NCBI GenBank assembly: GCA_964019135.1
Contig: OZ025250.1
Span: 50,963,357-51,027,356 of the forward strand
From: Arenicola marina
Lineage: Eukaryota > Annelida > Polychaeta > Arenicolidae
DNA length: 64,000 bases
Direction of reading: 5' to 3'
A program made the translations under genes and the position numbers. Below, one piece after another: positions 58,085-64,000 of this stretch (its first letter is position 1; every line of letters begins with the position of its first letter). A model generated the notes under the pieces. The model made no database searches, was not told the DNA's origin, and saw only the letters and a program-made list of their open reading frames with translations.

Positions 58085-58897
58085 GATGCGGCGGCGTATG
58101 GCGGTCTGTGGATGACGGGGTTGGTGGGGGAGGAGGCTAGACCCGGGCGGCTCCACTACCCCTTGGGCATGGCCGCCCACGGTGACTTGCTGTGGGTGGT
58201 GGACAGGGCCAGTGACAGGGTGGTGGTCTTCCAGCGAACTACAGAAGGTGGTCACACAGGCCACCACTACGTGGCGGAGTCCCCCGTCCACTCTCCACGC
58301 TGTGTCACCGCCACAGACGCAGAAACCTGGATCTCCCAGGGCAATGATCAGCTACAGGGAGTTCGGCTGCAGGGTGGAGAGGTCGTCTTGACGCGGACAC
58401 TGCCGGCCACTGGACGTTTGGCAGATCCACGGGGACTGGCCTACAGTGAGACCAGCCGAACTCTCTTGGTCTGTTGTGTGGACGGTGTCCATATGGTGGA
58501 TGTGGCGAGGGGTGTCGTGGTGGGCACGCTGGACAAGCCGCCGGAGGTGCAGGGGGAGCAGGGGTGGCGGCCGCGGTATGCGTGCGTCCTCCAGGACACC
58601 ATCCTGGTGGCGTACGGGCGCCCCCTCCTGGTGTTGTACACGGGCGACGGGGGTCCGGACCGCGTCCTGGAACTCCCAGGACTCACAGACCCCAGGGGCA
58701 TCACCCACAACGGTGCCCACTTTGTGTTGTGCGACTTGTCCTGTGGCTCTCTCCTCGTGGTGAGCCGGGACGGGGAGGCGGTCACCAGGGTGGGGCTCGG
58801 TGAGGTGCGGCCCCGGTTTATATCGTGGGTCCCCCACCAGCGTATATTCTACGTTACGGACGACAACAAAGACAAACTGTGGGTGGTGAGCCGCTGA
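58085..58897 (+). CDS. NHL-like six-bladed beta-propeller, terminal exon
   Basis: The exon follows a good acceptor (TTTGTCGTTGTAG) in phase 0 and ends with TGA, encoding 270 residues. Six repeats of about 40 aa can be laid out: LHYPLGMAAHGDLLWVVDRA, VHSPRCVTATDAETW, LADPRGLAYSETSRTLLVC, RYACVLQDTILVAYG, LTDPRGITHNGAHFVLCD and RFISWVPHQRIFYVTD. The xxxPRGI/PLGM starts and the VVD/V.DD strands are typical of NHL propellers such as those at the C-terminus of TRIM-NHL proteins. The exon is far more GC-rich than its surroundings. Upstream domains (RING, B-box or others) are not found in the 5.8 kb before it, which is mostly satellite, so the gene is partial here or has distant 5' exons. The role is protein or RNA binding by analogy only. 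Confidence 0.7.
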   Translation, partial: DAAAYGGLWMTGLVGEEARPGRLHYPLGMAAHGDLLWVVDRASDRVVVFQRTTEGGHTGHHYVAESPVHSPRCVTATDAETWISQGNDQLQGVRLQGGEVVLTRTLPATGRLADPRGLAYSETSRTLLVCCVDGVHMVDVARGVVVGTLDKPPEVQGEQGWRPRYACVLQDTILVAYGRPLLVLYTGDGGPDRVLELPGLTDPRGITHNGAHFVLCDLSCGSLLVVSRDGEAVTRVGLGEVRPRFISWVPHQRIFYVTDDNKDKLWVVSR

Positions 58898-58899
58898 CG

Positions 58900-59710
58900 T
58901 CAGCAACGCGCCGTCCGCGTAAGTAAGAGTGACGTCATCACGTCACTCACACCTTGTTAAGATGATTAATGACAAACCTCACGCCCTCTCCCTTACCCAC
59001 CCTCTCCTTGGTGATATCAGGGGGGAGGGGGGCGGGGGGGGGGGTATTTGTGGGTGGAACTGTCAATGCTATAAAACAGGTTTAGGTGAAAGAGTATATT
59101 TGACATTCGGTTTACGTTGTCATTGCAAACGTCTCTGTGAGTGACTGGGTGCCACTCACCCTCGATTTGCTCCCCTCACCATCCGAAGCTACGCTACGCC
59201 CTCCCTACCCGACCGTACGAGACGCACATCACCCCACCCATATCTCTCTTCCTAACCACCCTCCTATTGGTGTTAGGGAGATGGGGTATTTTGGGGTGGG
59301 GCTTTCACAGCTATGTAAGGAGCAACGTTAAAACGGATTGATGGGGGGTAGTCGATTATGAGGTTATCTTGGTAATCAGAACAAGGAAGAATCCTTTTCT
59401 TAGCGGGGGGATGGAGGGGTGGGGGGTTACCCAGTTAAGTTGCCGAGTTTAATGGTTGATGACTCGATGTTTGTAATTGTAGTTGTGAGCTGTGACCGCC
59501 TGTTTCACCCCTTAACACAACCACCTACTACCCTTAGGTAGTGCATCACCCCCCCCCCCCTCTCTACCACACAGGTCATTGTAATCAGTATCTTATTCAT
59601 CCCATGAAACATGAATTAGCTCGCAGATGCATACGAAATAGAGTCAATCAGACGCATCAGCGCATACCTATATTTGACCAAGAAAACAAACGTGGCAACA
59701 AGGTTACATT
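58900..59710. other. spacer with repeated GGTG/ACCC blocks
   Basis: Two stretches (58980-59050 and 59205-59300) share CTCTC.TTACCCACCCTC and TTGGTG.TA with a nearby GGGGTATTTGTGG-like block, an old duplication. There is a G run at 59029. No gene is recognised. Confidence 0.4.
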
Positions 59711-61909
59711 TCATGACAGACTTAGATAAAGAAATGAGTTGGCCGTAAGACTCCCATTAGGACCTGGAAGGCCGCTGTCGTCGCAATAGTTTATCCGATA
59801 TACTGAATGTGGCTCCGCTGCAGGTGGCAGATAAGATATCCACGCAGAGCCTTTCCTCTTTCGCAACAGTAGTAGGGACTGTTGTATCACGGGTATCACT
59901 TGCTGAAGTCTTCGTGCCACGCCGTTAACAGACACACAATCCTTAAACGCGTCTATTCCCTTGTTTGCGAATAGTTTCCGCATCTTCTCTGCCGCCTCAA
60001 CGAATGGTAAAACATCTAATGTGTTATACCATCGCAGAAAATCTTCCATCGTCTTCATTACTTCAGTCTCCCATGCATCGTGTAGAGCAGCGTAATTCGT
60101 CATTATCTCTTTAGGAGATTGTCCTAAGACGTTTTGTCCCTTCAGGGTAGACAAGAATGCTTCCATCTGTGGAAGGGCATTGTAGGTAAGTTTATCTATG
60201 TCCTCGAACCACTCATATGGGAAGAATGATTTCTTTTTCTCTGTCTCAAAACTGCGCAGAAATTTATCATATGAAGTACCGGGAGGTAAATACCGAGGCA
60301 CATCAAGAAAACGGAAGGAAGGGTTGCTTATACATACGTACACATTGTTGCTCTTGATGACAAAAAGCTTTCCTTTTTCTCTCCTGTTTCTCCCGATTCA
60401 CCATTCTCATCTTCACAATTCTCTTCAGCTTTTGCATCTTCCGCCATGATACGAAGAAAAGATGACCGTTTTAAAAGGTTTATGCCATATTTTCCTGAAT
60501 TGAATCCAAGCACCGGGAGTTGGCGACAATATCCTTCAAATCTCCCATAAAGTTTATTCACGGCTTTCAGCATTGTGTGGTCATTATCTCCATCCGCCTG
60601 TTCTGGTCTGCCTTGTAATTCGCGGATTTCCTCTTTATCGTCATTCTCCTGATATCCTTGTTCTTCCCCACTTAGGTGTGGTACATAGAATGGATTTACC
60701 CAGTCTTCTCCCAACTCACATGTAATTGCTGACGTAGGGAATCCAATTCTTCAAAGACATATTCTCATTTCTTTTTCGCCAATTCGTAGGATTTTTCCCT
60801 GAATTTTATGCAGCTGTGTAAACATTTGATCGACCAAATTATTCGGGTTCGGATCGACAAAGCATACACCTTCACGATAATCGGGGACATTGCTGCATAC
60901 AGCTACAGAGATAGGTATGTGTTTTGTCGAAAATGACATTTTCCATGAAGAAGTTTCGTTATGGATAGGTGACAGTAGTGATTCAAAGTCAAAGGTAGAA
61001 ATCCACGGGAAATAACGTTACCCACCGGGAACGTGAATGCCGACTTGATCCAATAATTCAAAGACGCTGTCTGCGCCTTGATAAAATCCCCCGCTGTATA
61101 CAAATGTAATTTTTGACGAGCAAGTACGTTGGTGACGTCGCAAAAACCAGGGCTGGGGAAAGTGACGCTCGCACGTATCACATTGAAATTTATGAGCGAA
61201 GACTTGTATATTTGTGATGAGAGAAAGATGATTTTGAAATACATTCATGTGAATGTCATTCCTTTCTCCGTCGGTACCGTGTCTACCACAACTTATATAT
61301 ATGTAGCTAGCTGTGTCTTTCTCAGATAGCGTATATAATAATATGTTCACCTTAAATAATGTCTCTAAGGATGACATATCACCAACTTTTACTCCTTTAA
61401 TGGTATACGGCGTTTGGGTAAAATCGGGATCATGTTGTCTTTTCCAGGAGCACCATTGGTGTAATTCCGCTTCCACCGTCTCAGTGACGGATTGTGACTC
61501 TGTTGAGGGAATCGTATTCATTTTATGACAAGAGTGCTCTCTCAAGTGATGTGGGGTCATGAAAGACCTCTTACACCGTCTACACGTGTGTCTTCGCCTC
61601 GTGTTGATGGGTGTGACCGCGTAGGGCTGTTGCCGATTTTACACCAAGGCCACACTGTCCACAACGGGAGGGATAAACATGTGTATTTTCATGAACTCGT
61701 AAGTTGTATTCGTCTGACATTATTTTCCCACAATGTGAGCATGGAAATGTCACCACGGGTCTGCGTTGAGCGTGAGTATTTTCGTGCACACGCAAGTCAT
61801 GTCCATTATACATTTCTTTTCCACAGTCTTTGCATTTAAAACTCTCTCTTTCACAAACAGTATGTTTGGCTCTCTCGCGGGCCCGCGGGCTCGACTCACT
61901 GCCCTCCAC
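59711..61909 (-). mobile_element. Polinton-like PolB element fossil
   Basis: On the minus strand, from high to low coordinates, lie C2H2 fingers (about 61.6-61.9 kb) and a conserved linker with another Cys/His finger. Next come a DNA polymerase B exonuclease-type motif region (LPVLGFNSGKY, about 60.5 kb) and further polymerase domain sequence down to 59.7 kb. This order is typical of the protein-primed family B polymerases of Polintons/Mavericks and their adintovirus kin in invertebrates. The piece is broken in roughly four to six places and truncated. No capsid, ATPase, integrase or terminal repeats are found in the window, so it is an old partial copy. Confidence 0.7.
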
Positions 61910-61949
61910 GCCCTACTTCACACGCTTTTAAAAAGCCCACAAAACCGAT

Positions 61950-62540
61950 GAATTCAAACGCGCATTTAAAAAAATAACCAACCGAAAATAAACAATTGTC
62001 GCTGCTACTCTACCCGAAAACGTATCAAGACAAAGACAACGAAACATCTGTCGCTCGCAGACAAGTAATTAAAGTCACCGAAAATTGCTCTGCCCCCCCC
62101 CCCCCTACCTCCTCCTGCTGCCCCAACCCCATCACGCGTTGTGAAATCATGTTAGGTGTATAGGAACCCTGTTTGCCGTTTCTTTTATTTATTATACCTT
62201 TTTTTCTTTTTTCCTCTTTTCGTGTATCACTATTTGTTGTATTTGCTCCAACCATACATATAATTCACATCAGAAGTCTGTCCATTGTCAATGTATTTAT
62301 CTTTACTGAGGTGGCCCCCATGATAGCGGCCGCACAGGTCTTAATAGGGGTCTCCTGATCAAGTCATGTGCTATTCTGAATATATTATCTGTTTCATATT
62401 GTATTGCAATACTTGATCAAATAAGTGACAAAATTTCTGATTCAGAGTCTTATCTTGTACGCTTGGTTGTAAAAGCATGATGGGCCCGTGTAGTGCGTAC
62501 CAGTCCTTTAGTTATCGTGTCGTAGGAATGTATTTTAGGA
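61950..62540. other. spacer without recognised genes
   Basis: A C run (62092-62105) and T-rich stretches are present; no coding similarity or repeat family is recognised. Confidence 0.4.
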
Positions 62541-63000
62541 ATTTAGCTGAAGTGATGTGGCGGGTTTGTACTTACAGGTTTGTAAAATTTAAGCTGCTGT
62601 TGTAGCCGATGAACATCATTCGACTTCAACATGTTTAGTTTTTTTAATGGTTCAGTATGTGAATGCAAATGGCTGTGACTTATTATCCTATCAACTTTTT
62701 TTGTAGTTTTGTAATCCAGGATGTACAGTAGCTCCAGGAAGGAATGCAATACTTTAAGTGTGGCATTACAAGCGAGTTATAAATTGTTTGGAGAGTAGCT
62801 CAGGTATTATATATTTGAGTTTGTTCATTATCGCTATTACCTTTGAGATCTTGTTTGCAATTTGATGTGTGTGACCATGCCACTTCATATTGCTTTGTAT
62901 AGTGAGGCCTAACATATTGAACTCATCTACGCGCTCTAGATGGATGTTGTTTGTGAAAAATCGGGGAACTGCATTTTCGTTCCTGGCATGCAAAAGCCGT
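62540..63000 (-). mobile_element. Jockey/CR1-like LINE reverse transcriptase scrap
   Basis: The minus strand reads ERVDEFNMLGLTIQSNMKWH, HTHQIANKISKVI, and after a frame change near 62760 RIISHSHLHSHTEPLKKLNM and DVHRLQQQLKFYK. This is the conserved order of the thumb and C-terminal end of Jockey/CR1-type reverse transcriptases. The palm with the YADD box is missing. It is an inactive fragment of about 460 bp. Confidence 0.75.
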
Positions 63001-64000
63001 CAAATATGTTTTCTTCTCGTTTAATTATAATTTATTGACATTTAGCCATTAACTAAGTTTGTTCAATTCATAATTTATTAACTCGGTTTAGTCTGACAGC
63101 CACAGCCGGGGATGGTCTTGAATAATGTTTAGTCCATATCGCTTTTTTCCTAGCCCAATACTGCTATGTTCGTCACGTACGTATGCGATAGGTGTTTAAC
63201 TTTTTTGTGCTTTGGATCGTCTGTGTTGTAGTAATTCGATATACTACATTTGCTGTTACTGTGTTAATATACTATATATTGCATATGGACTCAGGAACAA
63301 TATATTAGAATCAGAGTGTCGTTTTAGCGTAACTGGCTCGGGTTAAATTTCGTTTTTCGTTTTTTTCTGAGGTGGTTCACATGCCAGCGACTGCCCAGCA
63401 GTCTTAATGTGTCCTCGGTCAAGCCACCCTGTCTACTTTCCCCGTGTTTCTGCATTACGACAGTGTGTTTTTCTTCCTCCCCTGTTTCTGTTTGTTTTGT
63501 TATGTATGCTTGACCAAATACAACGATTCTGATCTTAACAATGTCCTACGTCATGCACCGGCTTCTCATATTTGTGTCCGTAACCCTGTTGCAGTATTGC
63601 TCCATACGTGTATGAACAGATGCGGCCCATAACACAAGTGCATTATATTAAGGCCTTAAGGCGAGATGCTGACTACTTTCAATTTGCGTTATATGCTTGG
63701 ATGATTATATAGTTTTGTATCGAAAAGATATAAATTTCTGAAATGTAGTTGGGCTTCCTTTATTTCTTTTGATTGCACGCGAATGTTTGACTGGCAGTTC
63801 ATTTCAGTCACAGAGCATGTAACACACACCAATTACCTTATTAGTTAGTGAGGTACTATCTGATATTATAGTGAAGTCTGTTTCGTGAAAGCCAAATAAC
63901 CTTGGACAACGAATCATGGCGTAACTTTCAGCACATCTTACATGCGAGTCACGCCTGTTAATGATTATAACAATCCGTATCATGATTTTAAACATGGAGG
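63000..64000. other. right end of window, nothing recognised
   Basis: AT-rich sequence without repeat family, domain or convincing splice pattern. Confidence 0.4.

Noticed and set aside
7275-59045. Several runs of 8-17 G (7275, 28990, 29168, 37137, 39789, 59029) as possible G-quadruplexes
   Set aside because: They are simple homopolymer tracts next to repeats, with no consistent relation to genes; no specific function can be argued.

Overview
The window looks like nuclear DNA of a non-vertebrate animal. Its host genes are split by many introns with standard GT/AG borders, and the spacers are packed with minisatellites, tRNA-derived SINEs, short TIR elements, L1/Tx1-type LINE fragments and older LTR and Polinton-like fossils. 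A marine invertebrate such as a lancelet or a mollusc would fit this style, but nothing here fixes the phylum.

Left part (0-17 kb, + strand). Splice sites and phases join eight exons (517-10610) into one 358-codon gene for a small cell-surface protein: signal peptide, three Ig domains, a short Ser/Thr/Glu-rich stalk and a GPI-type hydrophobic tail. About 4 kb downstream lie four exons (14714-16753) for the C-terminal 182 residues of an M14 metallocarboxypeptidase-like protein in which most catalytic and zinc-binding positions are replaced, so it is probably a pseudo-enzyme. A 1.75-kb minisatellite follows directly after its stop codon.

Middle part (17-45 kb). This holds a decayed L1/Tx1-like LINE (20.3-22.0 kb, +), a two-exon gene for a 74-residue secreted His/Gly-rich peptide with a TATA box (23.2-24.0 kb, -), a complete four-exon theta-class glutathione S-transferase (32605-38097, -), a second LINE inserted in a TIR element (39.9-42.7 kb, -), and two THAP zinc-finger fragments (35.7 and 43.9 kb).

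Right part (45-64 kb). A Ty3/gypsy integrase-chromodomain fossil (46.5-47.9 kb) is followed by a two-exon protein kinase domain (50789-52229, +) with all catalytic motifs intact, a 43-bp satellite of about 85 units with higher-order structure (53.4-57.0 kb), a GC-rich six-bladed NHL-like propeller exon (58085-58897, +), a broken PolB-bearing Polinton-like fossil (59.7-61.9 kb, -) and a third LINE scrap (62.5-63.0 kb, -).

Five families recur through the window: a TIR element of about 265 bp, a larger TIR element of 0.7-0.8 kb, a tRNA-derived SINE, a 340-bp dispersed repeat found inside introns of two genes, and a 54-bp tandem unit carrying a Pol III A-box-like motif that forms two large arrays in opposite orientation, both inside introns. 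All exon borders were read by eye from splice consensus, phase and protein similarity; no transcript data were available.
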